A stretch of DNA of 64,000 bases from Cydia pomonella (taxonomy: Eukaryota; Arthropoda; Insecta; Lepidoptera; Tortricidae): contig NC_084703.1 in assembly GCF_033807575.1 (NCBI RefSeq), positions 4,154,001 to 4,218,000 on the forward strand. Direction: 5' to 3'. The translations under genes and the position numbers were made by a program. Positions 1-11,450 of the stretch are shown here, piece by piece (position 1 is the stretch's first letter; each line of letters begins with the position of its first letter). The notes beneath the pieces were generated by a model. It was not told the DNA's origin. It searched no databases and saw only the letters and a list, made by a program, of their open reading frames with translations.

Positions 1-105
1 AGTTTTCCAGGTCCCGTGCGGTCACCTCCTCTGCGATGTAGTCAGACAAAAAGTCAGGATTTGCGTCGAGGTACATGCGAATGGACGACTCGTCGGGGTC
101 TGCAA
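1..105 (-). CDS. Internal exon of a PDE11-like gene (partial, runs off left edge)
   Basis: Read on the minus strand, an AG acceptor at 107-106 after a T-rich tract opens a frame with no stop to base 1. The exon begins with two bases that complete a codon, followed by 34 codons. The peptide is acidic and includes MYLDANPDFLSDYIAEEV and then a TARDLEN stretch. This pattern (hydrophobic-LD-x-x-P-x-hydrophobic-x-x-x-Y, then charged residues) resembles from memory the N-terminal helix of dual-specificity phosphodiesterase 11, which lies ahead of the GAF and catalytic domains. No catalytic or GAF motif is inside the window, so the family name is an inference from about 35 residues. The gene body must extend to the left, and its 5' exons would lie to the right on the minus strand; none was recognised there. 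Confidence 0.45.
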
Positions 106-109
106 CTAA

Positions 110-893
110 AACAAAATATTTATTGTTGGTCATGACCTCATGACTCATGAGTGAGTGAGTAGAATAACAATAACATCCCCGTATCTCATGAGATGTTATT
201 CTACTTTACAAGAGGTCGTCACGTCCTGTCTTAGGGAGGCGTGCAATACGAAAACTTACAAAAATAAAATGAAAACAACAATACACTTATGATGATGACA
301 ATTAACCCTTATGCCCGGATGCCTTATATGGCCTATCGTACTAGCACCTATCGTACCCATAGAGTAACTTATACATGCCTTAAACTGTTTTTTGACTAGT
401 TTTCACAGATAATAAAATATGACATTCATGCATCAAGGCGGGTTGTTTACAAAGGGCCGGGAAACACGAAAAACGAAATTTAGTTATCTGCCGCTTTATC
501 GCTCTGCAGGACTGATGATGAGGTTAGATAACGAAATTTCGATTTTCTTGCTTCGCGGTAGACCCTCAGATTGTGATAGATTGTGGTAGTGGCGCCCCCT
601 ACGCAGAGTTTCGCGTAATATTCCCTATTATGTAAAAGTTGAAGCTTTCAAAAATTTAATAGATAGCTCGACAGGTACATAGATTTCAACGAGTGGCCGC
701 CTGAGGCGCATATACTTAGTAATACGAAAAATTCAGTGTTAAACATATATTTGGATTATTTATATTATAAACTTTTATTTAACTTATAATGTTTGTATGT
801 ATACATATATACATGTGTTTGGGTCAAATATTGCAAGCTAAATTATACACTCTTTCCATTATTCAATTCAATTGAGCTGAAACTTCACATAAG
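110..893. other. Non-coding stretch with scattered repeat fragments
   Basis: No coding signal was seen. A stretch near 290-375 resembles fragments at 8,710-8,790 and 28,257-28,325 (shared pattern around TAACTTATA and ACCTATCGTA), so it is part of a dispersed repeat. A short segment near 560-580 shares the 'CGCGGTAGACCCTCAG' end of the palindromes at 32,861 and 50,311. Confidence 0.4.
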
Positions 894-1114
894 ACATAGT
901 ACAAAGAGTGGGGAAGTACAAACGCACCGCGCGCGGCTCGTATGTGTGCGCACGCATACTCAAACAAAAGCCCCGACTGGCGCACTGAGAAACGGGTCGA
1001 GATTTTGTTTGAGTGTGCGTGCGGCGACGTAAAGATACTATGGCACACACATACAAGCCGCGCGCGGTGCGTTTGTATGAAGATAACCTACTTCCCCACT
1101 CTTTGTACTATGCA
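894..1114. repeat. GC-rich palindromic (foldback) element
   Basis: The left arm starting ATAGTACAAAGAGTGGGGAA is matched in inverted orientation by the right arm ending TTCCCCACTCTTTGTACTAT. The match continues through a CACCGCGCGCGGC block and CGCACGCATACTCAAAC towards the centre. The right arm carries about 12 extra bases. Arms are roughly 90 bases around a short centre. Nothing in it codes for protein; it is a MITE-like inverted repeat. Confidence 0.75.
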
Positions 1115-1579
1115 TTAGAGGTTCGCGCCACGCCAGCGCGCAGCCGCCGACTAGCCTCGGCGCGCCGCCGCCGCCGCCGGGTCATCAAAAAAGTCACGCT
1201 GATCTCAATATTACAAAAACTTGAAGAGTTCAATGTACGTCGCGGCGTGTGACAAGTGTCACTTTGCCAGCCTAAGCAAACGAACGAATGGAAATGTATT
1301 ACCGCTGCCTCACTCAAGCGTGAGCATTTGAGCAACGCAGTATTTCGCAGCCTATGCGAACGTGCCTACCAGAACCTAGCCTACAAACGTAAAAACAACA
1401 TTTCTACGCAATTTTTGAGAAAAAATAATAAATTTGCATTTTCTTTAGACAATGATATTCACGCTGGCGGCGCCGCGCCGCGCTGAGTACAAATGCCCGC
1501 GCGCCGCCGCCGGTGTTTTGGGCTGCGGCGCCGACCTCTACTTCACATACATATCGGGTCGGGTGACAATGCAATATTA

Positions 1580-1895
1580 TGGTACCATCGAGCTGATCTG
1601 ATGATGAACACCGTAGGTTCCATAGGAACTGTGCGATAAAACAGCGCAAACAATTGTGTTTGGGTATAAAACGACACATTAAAGCTTTTGAGAGCGACCA
1701 TCTACTACCTCTGCACATTACTACTGAAGCTAACAGCTTTTTTTGTGTACTTTTTACCGTCTCCATTTTTATGTATATTGTATCTGACGCTATCTGAATA
1801 ACATAGACAGTTTTCATGTAAAAAAAATGTTTTTGGGTTTGTAAGAATTTTCTCGATCGTTTGCCCATTGAAAGAAAAGTACAGTCAGCGGTAAA
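1580..1895 (+). repeat. Dispersed repeat family J, copy 1
   Basis: It contains GAGCTGATCTGATGATG, a 'CATAGGAACT' block, 'AACAATTGTGTTTGGG', and ends near AAAGTACAGTCAGCGGTAAAA. The same order of blocks recurs at 10,846-11,015 and 26,634-26,790 and, inverted, at 61,060-61,205. No terminal inverted repeat or A-box/B-box pair was seen, so the class (SINE, LINE tail or other) is unresolved. Confidence 0.65.
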
Positions 1896-1919
1896 AGTTA
1901 TATCTAGAATATTTTTTTA

Positions 1920-3700
1920 TAAGGTCACTGTGGGCAAGACCGTCTACAAGGCAAGTCCGTCAACACATTATAACTTTTGAATTAGAAAGCGTTTGCCACT
2001 TTGGCGTCGAGTTTATAAGTCAGTTTTTCGCGCTAGTTCCCTCACTCTAAAACAGATGGCGCTGTGACAACTAACTTCAGAGCAATCCGCGTAAACAAGT
2101 CATTACGTTTATGGAACTCGAAGTTATAGTGCGACAGTCTCTGCAAATAAAATTGTTAAAAATAGTTTGTGACAAGATTTTGCACCAGAAATTGACTACG
2201 TAAGTAATATAAGACCCGGCAATCTTTATTATGTGTTTAAATTATCAGATATTGGCTTAGTTTTTTAATTATACGTTCCATCATTCACCACATTAAAATT
2301 TTGCTAAGTTGGAAAGTCCGTCTACTATGCACCAGGCAAGTCCGTCATATGCCGGACTTTCCTTGAATCAGAGGTTACCAACTGTTAAATGACTTCAATA
2401 TTATTTATTACGATTTTATAAGGTTACTACAGATACGCATCTTTACGACATTGCGCATGATGTTTGTGTTTATTAACAATTTTAATCTCGAAACTACTAA
2501 AGAAATGTGTTCTTCATCCTCCGCACTATGTAATCGAAAATACAAATAAGAAAATACCTATTAAGTAAATAAATAAATAAATATTGGCCGCAAACTAAGC
2601 ATAGCTTAGCTTTTACTATTGGTGCTAGGTGATGATATATACAAACTTATATAGATAAATACATAAAAAACAAACATGACTGGAGGAACAAATATCTGTG
2701 TAGATTATACAAGCAAATGCCCCTACCGGGATTCGAACCCATGATCATCGCCTTCATATGTTATATTATTATACTTATGACACATATTATTACCCTTTTT
2801 ACTCCTCTTGAATTTTAGAATACGGTTGTACAGTCATATTTTTTTGACAGTTTTGAAAATTAAAATCATTGCAGCCATATCAGTCCGTACGTATTTTTTA
2901 TTTCGAAACATTTATTGTACTTTGCGTGGTTTAGGCGTTTTGCCTACACCGTGATACAAGATTACGCTCCACGCCAACGCTGTACCGCGCGTGCCACGCC
3001 GCTATGTGACGTGGGTTCTTCGCCTTACTTATCCTGAAAATTTACGTATGTAGGGTACCTACTTGTGTTATGGAGTTTGATTTGCCAATCACTATTTGAT
3101 TTAAACTTAAACGGTGTTCGTAGTTTTTATTAGTAGTAGTTTATTTATGTTACCCTCTTTGATCTCCGTAAATTTAAAACAACGAGTAAATTTAAAATGA
3201 CTATTGGTATTTTATTTGAGAAGTCCAAAAAATAAGTACGTATAATTATTTTCCAGAAAAGGTTTACCACCCCATTTACGTAATATATGCCTACGTAATA
3301 TATTTACGTAATACTTACCTTTTAGTAAGAAAAATTGTGTTTATTTCGAATCTAAACCCTATATTAACAAGTTTAGAGTACACTTTTCATTGTCTTGTTT
3401 CATTCTTTGTAAGGATTCGAATACGAACACATAAGCACCCATAGTATGGCTGATATCGTTACTAGACGGACTTACCTTAAACTACACGGGAAGTCCGTCT
3501 ACTCGCCGAATTTTAAAAAATACTATTGTTTTTGCTTAATTTATGATTAAAATGATCTGTCACTATAGCTTAACTATTATTTATGAAATTCTTCATCGTA
3601 TGTGATTACAAGCGGTCACGTAAGTGAATAATTAACGGAGCTAGAATACTCCAAAGTAAAAAATAAATAAAGTATGCCGGTCTTGCCCACAGTCACCTTA
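1920..3700. mobile_element. 1.78-kb non-autonomous element with 22-bp terminal inverted repeats
   Basis: The left end reads TAAGGTCACTGTGGGCAAGA followed by CCG, and the right end is its inverted complement with one mismatch (CGGTCTTGCCCACAGTCACC then TTA). The interior contains the short motif AAGTCCGTC several times (near 1,946, 2,311, 2,338 and 3,489), also beside GGACTTTCC and GGACTTACC in the other orientation, mostly towards the two ends. No open frame of useful length was found, so it codes for no transposase. Related ends occur in the shorter element at 45,504-45,712 and as a single end near 9,725-9,770. A divergent SINE copy lies inside at about 2,566-2,752. Confidence 0.7.
2566..2752 (-). 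repeat. Divergent SINE family B copy (minus)
   Basis: The AAATAAATAAATAAATA tail precedes, on the plus strand, the inverted body blocks ATAAA-AAACA and GGAACAAATATCTGTG and then CCGGGATTCGAACCCATGATC, the complement of the B-box region of family B. The match is weaker than in other copies, which suggests an older insertion. It sits inside the 1.78-kb element. Confidence 0.55.
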
Positions 3701-4032
3701 ATTAAAAAAAAATAATTGTACTTACACTACAAAAATAGCCCAATATCTTTATGATTATGATTTCCGTGATTAAAAATAAAAACTATCCTTCCTCGGAACT
3801 CAAACTATCTCCATAGGTATACAGTTTTATCTAAATCAGTTCAGCTGTGCAAGTGTGAAGACGCGGACATACAAAGTTTCTTTCTCATTTATTGTATTAG
3901 CATGATTTGTTTAGCAAAAATGTTTCATACATTTTTAATTTCTATTCTGATTGCGATATATTGTAATCGCAACAATCAATAATATATAATATAGTACCTA
4001 TAAGGGAGAGGCAGGTTATATGAGGGCCGTGC

Positions 4033-4059
4033 GGGGGGGGGGGGGGGGGGGGGGGGGGG
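4033..4059 (+). repeat. 27-base G homopolymer
   Basis: An uninterrupted run of 27 G. Such a run can form a G-quadruplex and is prone to length errors in sequencing and assembly. The flanks are AT-rich and not obviously repetitive. Confidence 0.9.
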
Positions 4060-4514
4060 TGTCAATATATCGATATAGGTCAGGGGGGTTGCGCAATTAC
4101 ATGGGTCCCCCTACGTAGGTAGGTTGAGGGTATATCGGCATTTTTGTAATATCCAATCTGTACAAAATGCGAAAAATAACTACATTACCTATTAACCATT
4201 TGTCCCAAAAATCACGCACACGCTAATATTATTACTGCAAATAAAGAAAAATGAGTCTTATTTCAAATCATGAAGCTTTCTTTGTCCTTGTACGCCTCAC
4301 AGCGAGCGTTTTTAACGTTATGGTTCATGCGGCATTCAAGGGGTTATATGTTACATACTGTATACCTAGATCAATTTAGTCGATACAAAAAAGCAGCATG
4401 CTCAGAAGGGTGAATATTTACCTTGGTCATACTAGTACCGAACAACATTAACTATGGAGCCAGCCCCGAAAACGCGAAAAAAAATTGCTGGTCCGTAGAA
4501 AACAATGACATAAT

Positions 4515-4803
4515 CATTCGCCGATTTTGAGACAGCTTTTTTTAATTTTCGTGGTAGGCCCCATAAACAACGAATCCCAAGAATTGCAGTTGGCATCTGA
4601 CGTTCCAACCCAGAGTAAACTAGGCCTTATTAGGATTAGTCCCGTTTCCTCGCGATGTTTTCTATGACCGAAAAGCGACTGGTAAATATCAAATGATATT
4701 TCGTCCATAAGTTCCCAAAAACTCATTGGTACGAGCCGAGGTTTGAATTCGCGACCTCCGGGTTGAACCTCACGCGCTCTTACCGCTAGGCCACCAGCCC
4801 GCG
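4515..4803 (-). repeat. SINE family A, near-full copy (minus)
   Basis: Read on the minus strand, the head contains TGGCCTAGCGGTAAGAGCG, a match to a pol III A box (TGGCCTAGCGG), followed about 35 bases later by a B-box-like GCGAATTCAAACC. The body continues with ACCAATGAGTTTTTGGGAAC, a TTTCGG block and AATCCTAATAAGGCCTAGTT. The same body is found at 16,550-16,710, 16,945-17,455 and 60,298-60,912. This makes it a tRNA-derived SINE. Confidence 0.8.
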
Positions 4804-4940
4804 TAGCCAACGTGCCTATCGTTCACGCTCCGTGGCGAACGAAACGCAACTGTCACAGTCGCACTAATATGGAAGAGTGATAGAGAGAGATGACTACGCT
4901 ACGCTACGGAGCGTTAACAATTGTAACGTTGGCTATGCGG
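4803..4940. repeat. Palindromic element with TAGCCAACGT ends
   Basis: The left end TAGCCAACGTGCC is mirrored by TAACGTTGGCTA at the right end, with ACGCTCCGTGGCGAACG facing CGCTACGCTACGGAGCGTTA inside. A single arm of the same family is seen at about 62,069-62,145. Confidence 0.6.
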
Positions 4941-5061
4941 CCAGGGCTCTCCTTACCCCTCAGGGAACCTACCGCGAAAATTGAAGTTCTTCAATTGAGG
5001 GCATTTTCCTCTGTAACTTTAATTACGTCTTAGTGAGAAATGAACAGAACAACAGATTATA

Positions 5062-5537
5062 GACCGTGTATTTATTGAATTCCGTTAACTTCGGGGTATT
5101 GGTAAGTACTTTTAAGGAAACTACATGATATAGTTATTTTCCAAAAAAAAAATTTTTTTTAAATTTTTTTAAAATATTTTATTGTTATAAAAAGTAATTA
5201 AATGTTGCATATAGCGTTGTTGTTGCACGGGCATTACATTTATCTCAATCAAACAATTGAAAACTGTGACATGTCAATGTCATTTCGAACATCAATCGTC
5301 CGAGATAGTACTTACGTTTAGTAGCAAATGTATTAACCCGTACTAAACACTAATCAATATGCGAACGGGCCCTAAGGTAAGTGTACACACTCGTAAGGGC
5401 TTTATAAGATAAAAATAAGATACTGATTATCTCCGAAATGGAGTTAATTACAATACCAGTGTCTTTGAGAGAGTTACTTAATTTAAGCTCAGGAATGCAC
5501 CCTTGAAATTAACGCAAATAAAAAAAAACACGGTGAC
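5062..5537 (+). mobile_element. MITE family E, copy 1
   Basis: The element starts CCGTGTATTTATTGAATTCC and ends with an A-run then CACGGTG, so the tips are inverted copies of CACNGTGTTTTT. A near-complete second copy lies inverted at 7,308-7,822, a third at 47,013-47,431, and a fragment at about 18,650-18,745. Shared internal blocks are AAAGTAATTAAATGT, CATCAATCGTCCGAGATAGT and GGGCTTTATAAGATAAAAAT. It has no coding capacity. Confidence 0.75.
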
Positions 5538-5539
5538 AG

Positions 5540-7300
5540 ATATAACAAAATCACCGTATAGGTTAAACTTACCGTACGTAGTAGAGGGTTCTCCGAGAAA
5601 GCAGGTTTTGAAGTACTCCATGGTTTTTGTGGTTATACCAAAAAGTTATCTTTTAGAAATAAGTGTTTATTTGCTTGTATATTGTTTCTTTAAAATTGTA
5701 TTTTTATATTAAGTTATAGTTTCAGATTTAAAACTCCAAATAACTTTCAGTAAAAGACCGAAAAGTTTCAAACATTAGTGTTAATAAATTCGTATCAAGT
5801 CAAAGATTAAAATTGTCATTTCATACTTTTTTATAATCACTTTCGGCTCACTTTTTAAATTTAAGTTATTTTTTCCGAATATTAGTTTTTTATATACTCG
5901 TTCATTAATTTAAGTAGTCACTTGAGAGTTTCCATAAATAGTACGTATGGACCAATTCTGACGTAATTTATTGTCAAAAGAAAGTCAATTATTTACGTAC
6001 CGTTCTACATACACACTCGCACTTTAACCAAAATGTTTATTCTAAATCACTCTTAAAAGTCTGTATGCGCCTTTGGTAATTTTACCTCAAGTAATTCACT
6101 CAACTTTACCCAAACTTTTTTTTTTTCAAAAAGCATTGTCTTCTATGAAATAGCTACGTAGCATAACAGGAACAACATAAAGATTCTTAGGAAAACGCGC
6201 ACTGTCACCTGTTGCGTCATTAACACCCACATTATAACACAGACTTTAAAGTTTTCGAAGTAACATTTTATTTTTTCCCTATAATCTTTCTACGCCAGTT
6301 CATATAGACTTTCACTGTATTCCGTTTTTGATAAATATCTATAAGCCGCATATTTCAAACCATAGGCAATGTACAGCACTAGGGAAAGCAGAATAACTGC
6401 ATCTAGCATATCTTCGAAGGCTCTTTGGCTAAATGTGAGACCCATTTTAATAAAAAAAGTTATGTTACTTAAAAAGATTTCTTCCTAAAACAGTTTATTT
6501 GCCATCAATTTATGATTAAGTGTACTACTTTCAAACACTTAAGTTTTTTTTGTAATTTAGAAATTTTCTTTAAATTACGCGATATGTTCAAAGTTTTTCG
6601 CGTACGGACTGCGTGCTGTACCGTCAAAGCCGCTAGTGCATTTGAGGCCGGGTAGAGAATGCATCGGCTTGCAGCGGGGGTGGGTGGCATGGGGTGCATT
6701 GGGGTTGAGGGGGGTGTGACGGGGTCCTGGGATAAGGATTGTTGTTTGTTGTGACAGTTAGTCATGTTTAACGTAAAAGTGGTCAGTAGGGGGATAATTA
6801 AATGTAACCTTAATTGTTATGACATGATAACTGCTAAACTTTGTCAAACCAATATGTCTGTAGAAAAAGGTAGCGTGTTCAAGTTCGGGCCCGTGTCATG
6901 GGACGAACGCAGGCAGCACCCACTATGGTGTAACAACTATTGAGGGGTGATGAAATCTAGACTAAATATTGGGCTAATGGATATAAACTGACCTTATTAA
7001 AATTGTATACAATTATATTTCCAGCAGACGTTGACTTGCCCCTACAAGATGGGCCCCCACAAAAATAGAGAGGTAAATTATTATACCATAGAGAAATATA
7101 GATCAATACAGCATGCATGTAGTACGCAACCCGAATTCCAGGAAGTAACCATCACGAATCCAGGTCGTGTAGCGGCCGCTGACCCTAGGTAGCCCAGGCC
7201 CCCGTGTTATACTTGCAGAGTTACAGACCTATTTAATATTTACCTATGTATTGTAGGCTTATACCTATGTAATATTTGAGAGCTGTATCGATTTTAACTG
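5540..7300. other. Non-coding stretch, no gene seen
   Basis: AT-rich DNA without convincing exons. A proline-rich frame on the minus strand (6,505-6,765) and a 48-base exon-like segment at 7,025-7,072 were considered and not called. No copy of the main repeat families was recognised here. Confidence 0.4.
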
Positions 7301-7307
7301 GGCTTAT

Positions 7308-7822
7308 AGACCGTGTTTTTTCCGTTCATTTTAAATTAAGTAATTTTCTCAAGGACACTGGTATTCTAATTAACTCCATTTCTGAGTAATTATTTTTTTT
7401 TTTATTATAAGGCTCTTTTGATTATTTTTTCTCTTATAAGGCCTTTTTATCTTATAAGGCCCTTATGATTATTTTTTCTCTTATAAGGCATTTTATCTTA
7501 TAAGGCCCTATGATTATTTTTTCTCTTTTAAGGCCTTTTTATTTTATAAGGCCCTTGTGAGCGTATACTGCCTTAGGGCCTATTTAAATATGTGTGTACA
7601 TTTGCTAACGTAATTACTATCTTGGACTTTTGATGTCCGAAATGACATTGTTATGTCACCGTTTTCAATTGTTTGGTTGAATTAAATGTAATGCCTGTGT
7701 TACAACAACGCTATATGTAACATTTAATTACTTTATTTTTTTTGTTTTTTTGTTTTACAGTTTCCTTAAACGTACTTACGCATACCCCAGAGTTAACGGA
7801 ATTCAATAAAAACACGGTGTAT
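7308..7822 (-). mobile_element. MITE family E, copy 2 (inverted) with internal minisatellite
   Basis: This is the inverted counterpart of 5,062-5,537: it begins CCGTGTTTTTTCCGTTC and ends AACGGAATTCAATAAAAAC then CACGGTG. Where copies 1 and 3 have a single CTTATAAGATAAAA-like block, this copy has it amplified (7,403-7,555). Confidence 0.75.
7403..7555. repeat. Minisatellite, about three 45-48-bp units
   Basis: GATTATTTTTTCTCTTATAA followed by GGCCTTTTTATCTTATAAGG recurs at about 7,420, 7,467 and 7,512, spaced 47 and 45 bases. It lies inside MITE E copy 2 and appears to be a local expansion of a block that is single in the other copies. Confidence 0.75.
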
Positions 7823-8112
7823 ATGACTAGGACATCTCTTTGTTCCGATCTTTATTTAAACGAGCAATTCTTGTATATTTGTATTTATTTATATATTTTA
7901 AAATTTCGGAAACGGCTCTAACGCTTTCGATTAAATATGCTCCCTATATGGGGGTTTTCGGGGGCGAAAAATCGATCTAGCTAGATCTTATCTCTAGGAA
8001 AACGCGCATTTTTGAGTTTTTATATGTTTTCTCGGTCTCCTAGATATGTATTATGACTTAATTATATACAGGTTTATTTAGGTAGTCACCTGCAATAATA
8101 TACGGGAACATA

Positions 8113-8277
8113 TAGGTCATACTGAGCAACTTTTACTATGGAATCAACTTCGAAACCGCGAAAAAAATTGGCGGTTTCATACATTTTGGCTGTGTGACCT
8201 TGACATTTCCTATAGGAGAGTATTTTTTCCGCGATTTCGGGATTAGTCCTATAGTAAAAGTTCCTCAATATGACCTA
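8113..8277. repeat. Palindromic MITE family U, copy 1 (165 bp)
   Basis: The left end TAGGTCATACTGAGCAACTT and right end AAGTTCCTCAATATGACCTA are near-perfect inverted repeats that extend through TTTACTAT and its complement. A second member is at 24,508-24,676, and one arm is recognisable near 4,415-4,495. Confidence 0.75.
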
Positions 8278-8289
8278 TATAGATTAGAT

Positions 8290-9295
8290 TAGATTTATTT
8301 ATTTCTTAAAGAAAAAGACAGATTATTTTGCACACAAGGATAAAACAAAGGCTTTCACTAAAAGATCGTCAGCTTAAAAACATTAAATAGAAATTAAAAA
8401 ATAATAAATTTAATTAATAAATAAAATAATGTCACGACAAAAAAGAAATGTCAATGTAAACATAGCTAGGGCCAACCTATGTCGAAATGTCAAAAAGAAT
8501 AAAAAACAAATATATTTACAAAAACACTAATTTCTAAATAACTTTATCTGTTAAGTAATTTAAATAAAAATATATTATATGTCAACGATCTTAATTGCTA
8601 AAAATATTAAGCCCGTAAATTATTGCAGGGGATTAAACCCTGTATACACTGTTTTGAATTAAAACCGCTCGTTCTCTGCCTCTATCATTAATAAATGGGG
8701 AGAACTAATGCAATGTTCTGCCGCCAGTGGCAGCACTGGCGTAAACCGTAATCCATATAGCAACTTATATACAGTATACCTTAAGAAGTTTTCACAGATT
8801 ATGTGTTACGAATAAATATGACATTTGCAGTTTGTGCTTGTGGCGCCCCCTATGCAGAGTTTTACGTAATATTCCTTATCGTATTTTCACACAAAAATAG
8901 AAAAAAAAACATTAAATTTTGTGGGTTCCCCATACTTACTGAAACTCAAAAATGTTTTTTTCGTCAAACCCATACGTGTGGGGTATCTATGGATAGCTCT
9001 TCAAAAATGATATTAAATGATTTCTAAAATCATTTTTTTCTAAACTGAATAATTTCTAAAAAATATATATGATGTACAAGGTGAAGAAATGTGTATATAT
9101 TTATGAACTCGGCGATAAAACAGGGCTACGTTCAAATACTGTTAGTAAAGTATTAGAGTTGAATTAAAGCCTGAGGCAACATCGATAATTTTCCGAGTTT
9201 TTATTTTAATTCCTCCCGTAAAATTTGCTTAGTTTATAAATAAATAAATAAATCAGAAAAAAAAAAAAAAAAAAAAAAAAAATACACCGTTTAAG
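8290..9295. other. Repeat-derived non-coding stretch with a 26-base A run
   Basis: No gene seen. It includes a dispersed repeat fragment at 8,710-8,790 (ATGTTCTGCCGCCAGTGG, also at 28,257) and an A26 run at 9,257-9,282 that may be a retroposon tail. Confidence 0.4.
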
Positions 9296-9369
9296 AGTAG
9301 TTTTATAAGATGTAGTGAATTGACGTTTTCCCCTAGATTTGTGATTGCGTGACAGTCGTGCACATAGCG

Positions 9370-9690
9370 AATACAAACGTTATGGCTCCTTTACACGATG
9401 GCTCCGCGCTGGACCAGCGCGAGATACCCTTGGGATGGTTATGGCTCCCCTACACGATGGCCCAGCGCTGGAACAGCGAGATGGCAATGCGATGCTTTAG
9501 AGTACGCACTAGGGGATGGGCCACGTGTAGATGCGCCCACACCATCGCTGGCCCACTACCTTTGTGCGGACGATAAGCTAACACCGTGGCCATCCCGCCA
9601 CGTCATTAGTCATCCGACACCCCTAGCCTCTCTACACGCTGGCCCATCTTAGTGGGCGAGTATGATGGCCCATCGTGTAGCAGAGCCATT
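9370..9690. repeat. Imperfect GC-rich inverted repeat
   Basis: Starts around TGGCTCCTTTACACGATGG and ends CCATCGTGTAGCAGAGCCAT, with several copies of GGCCCA, TACACGATGG and ACACGCTGG between. The flank 9,295-9,370 is found inverted at 46,015-46,100, and here continues only up to this element, which suggests an insertion into an older repeat. Confidence 0.5.
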
Positions 9691-9699
9691 AGAGTTAGA

Positions 9700-10845
9700 C
9701 CTTTAGAAGCGACGAAAGAGCTTGTAGACGGTTTTACCTCGTAGACGGTCTGCCCTACATTGTCCTTATTTTTATTTTTTTGTAATGCATTCAGTATGGA
9801 CCACTACAAAATGGATATATTACACTACTTTGTTGTTATATTCTCTGGCAAATCTACTTTGTCAGTATAAAAAGGCGCCCAATTCAAATTATGAGAGGAC
9901 AACACTTAAAACCTATATTTAAAATTTTCCGCCTTTTTCTATATTGACATAAATAGATTATTGACACAAATGTTTTAATCACAAGTACATAGTAAAACGT
10001 AGTGATTATATGCTCTTTGGTACATAGTTATTAATAATGAAGAAGTAGGTAGATTAAACATTTCGAAATTTACGACTTTTTAAATATTTGATTTTGTACA
10101 GAATGAGGAGTTATTCAAACCAGTAAAACTTTATCCAAAACTGACGAAAAATAAATTCTACAACATAATAAAATTCCACCTACTTACCCTTTTGTATTCG
10201 TGAACTTCTGTTCGGGAATCGGCGGAGCCGAGAGGCTGAAAATGAGAAATAAATACAATACACAAGAGATGTGAATAGTACATTACGATACAAGTGCGAA
10301 AAATAGGAAATTCGAAACGAGTAGCGATAAATTAAAACACGACCGAAGGGAGTCACTGACTCACTCACTCACTAATGATCATCAAAACTCTAGAGTACTT
10401 CCTGAAGCCCTAGAAAGCTGAAATTTGGTATATAGGATAGTATTTGTACACAAACAACAAATAGAATCTAAAACTTGAACCATTAACCCCCCAACCCCTT
10501 AACCTAGGGGATGAAAGTTTGTATGAGACTGCCGCAAATTTCTGATGCTAGAGGTCTGAAAATGTATATAGAGATTCCTTGTTATAAATAATAAAATACG
10601 TATTTCAGGATTTTTAGTACCATCCACCCTTCAAATTAGGGTTCTGAAGATTGTTATAAGCAACTTACAAAAATATGTGAAATCCCACCAAAAACATTTT
10701 CATGTAAAATGTTGCCAAGACTCGCACTGTTAATGTCAATAACAATAAGTTATCAGATCTCACGTAGAGCCAAGCTTCTAACTCTGCAAGCCCTAACTTC
10801 AAAAACTACACATTAATAGTCAAAATAATTATGTGGCTTGGCCCT
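9700..10845. other. Non-coding stretch, no gene seen
   Basis: AT-rich with no supported exons. A single end of the 'AGACGGTCT...' element family is visible near 9,725-9,770. Around 10,440-10,640 the text ('GAAATTTGGTATA', 'ACCCCCCAACCCC') looks like an old dispersed repeat, but no second copy was found in the window. Confidence 0.35.
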
Positions 10846-11015
10846 CATGGTACCATCGAGCCGATCTGATGATGAACACAGGAGTTGGCCATAGGAACTC
10901 CATGATAACTAAAACAACGCAATATATTTTGTGTTTTGGTTTGTTAGCATTATCTAGATGAGTATTGCTTACCTGTTGAAAGAAAAGCATAGCCAGCGAA
11001 AAAAGCTTATATAAA
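10846..11015 (+). repeat. Dispersed repeat family J, copy 2
   Basis: Contains GGTACCATCGAGCCGATCTG, CATAGGAACTCCATGATAAC, ATGAGTATTGCTTACCTGTT and GAAAGAAAAGCATAGCCAGC in the same order as copy 1. A GC-rich segment at 11,100-11,140 follows. Confidence 0.65.
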
Positions 11016-11450
11016 TAATGACCATTACCCAGGAAGGGGGCTATCCCTGGAAACTTACATGGGAGCTGCTGGGGCCTAGGGCTGTGGCAGTTGCGATGGT
11101 ACCACGACCAGGGCGCCGGCGACGGCGGCGGAGGGCACGGCGCCTTCGCTGAAAACACATAAATGGACTCCATACTGTTATCCAGTGTTAAATATTGTTA
11201 TTAAATATTAAATATCTCATTTTCATTTATCAATTGAAAATAAATGCACACCATAGCAGTATTTTTTTCCGCATGAATTGCTAGTGATATAGCCGAGGGA
11301 TCTGGCAAGCAAAACTGTAAACAAAAGTAGGTATATACTCAGAGTAATTTAGGTAGATAAAATGTAAAAACTCGCGGGACGGCTAAATACCTCTCTTAAT
11401 AGCTAATTCAGACTTATAGCGTGTTTATGAATAACGCCATTAGGTACTAA

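Noticed and set aside
1404..1868. 154-codon minus-strand open frame
   Set aside because: Its readable part is translated repeat family J, present at three other sites without an open frame.
6505..6765. Proline-rich minus-strand open frame
   Set aside because: Low complexity, no family match, no splice context.
7025..7072. 48-base exon-like segment (CAG acceptor, 16 codons, GAG/GTAAAT donor)
   Set aside because: Splice-like ends and open, but the peptide matches nothing and no neighbouring exon of compatible phase was found.
9349..9652. Overlapping plus-strand frames in GC-rich DNA
   Set aside because: Two frames are open at once across an inverted repeat, typical of GC-rich repeat DNA rather than a gene.
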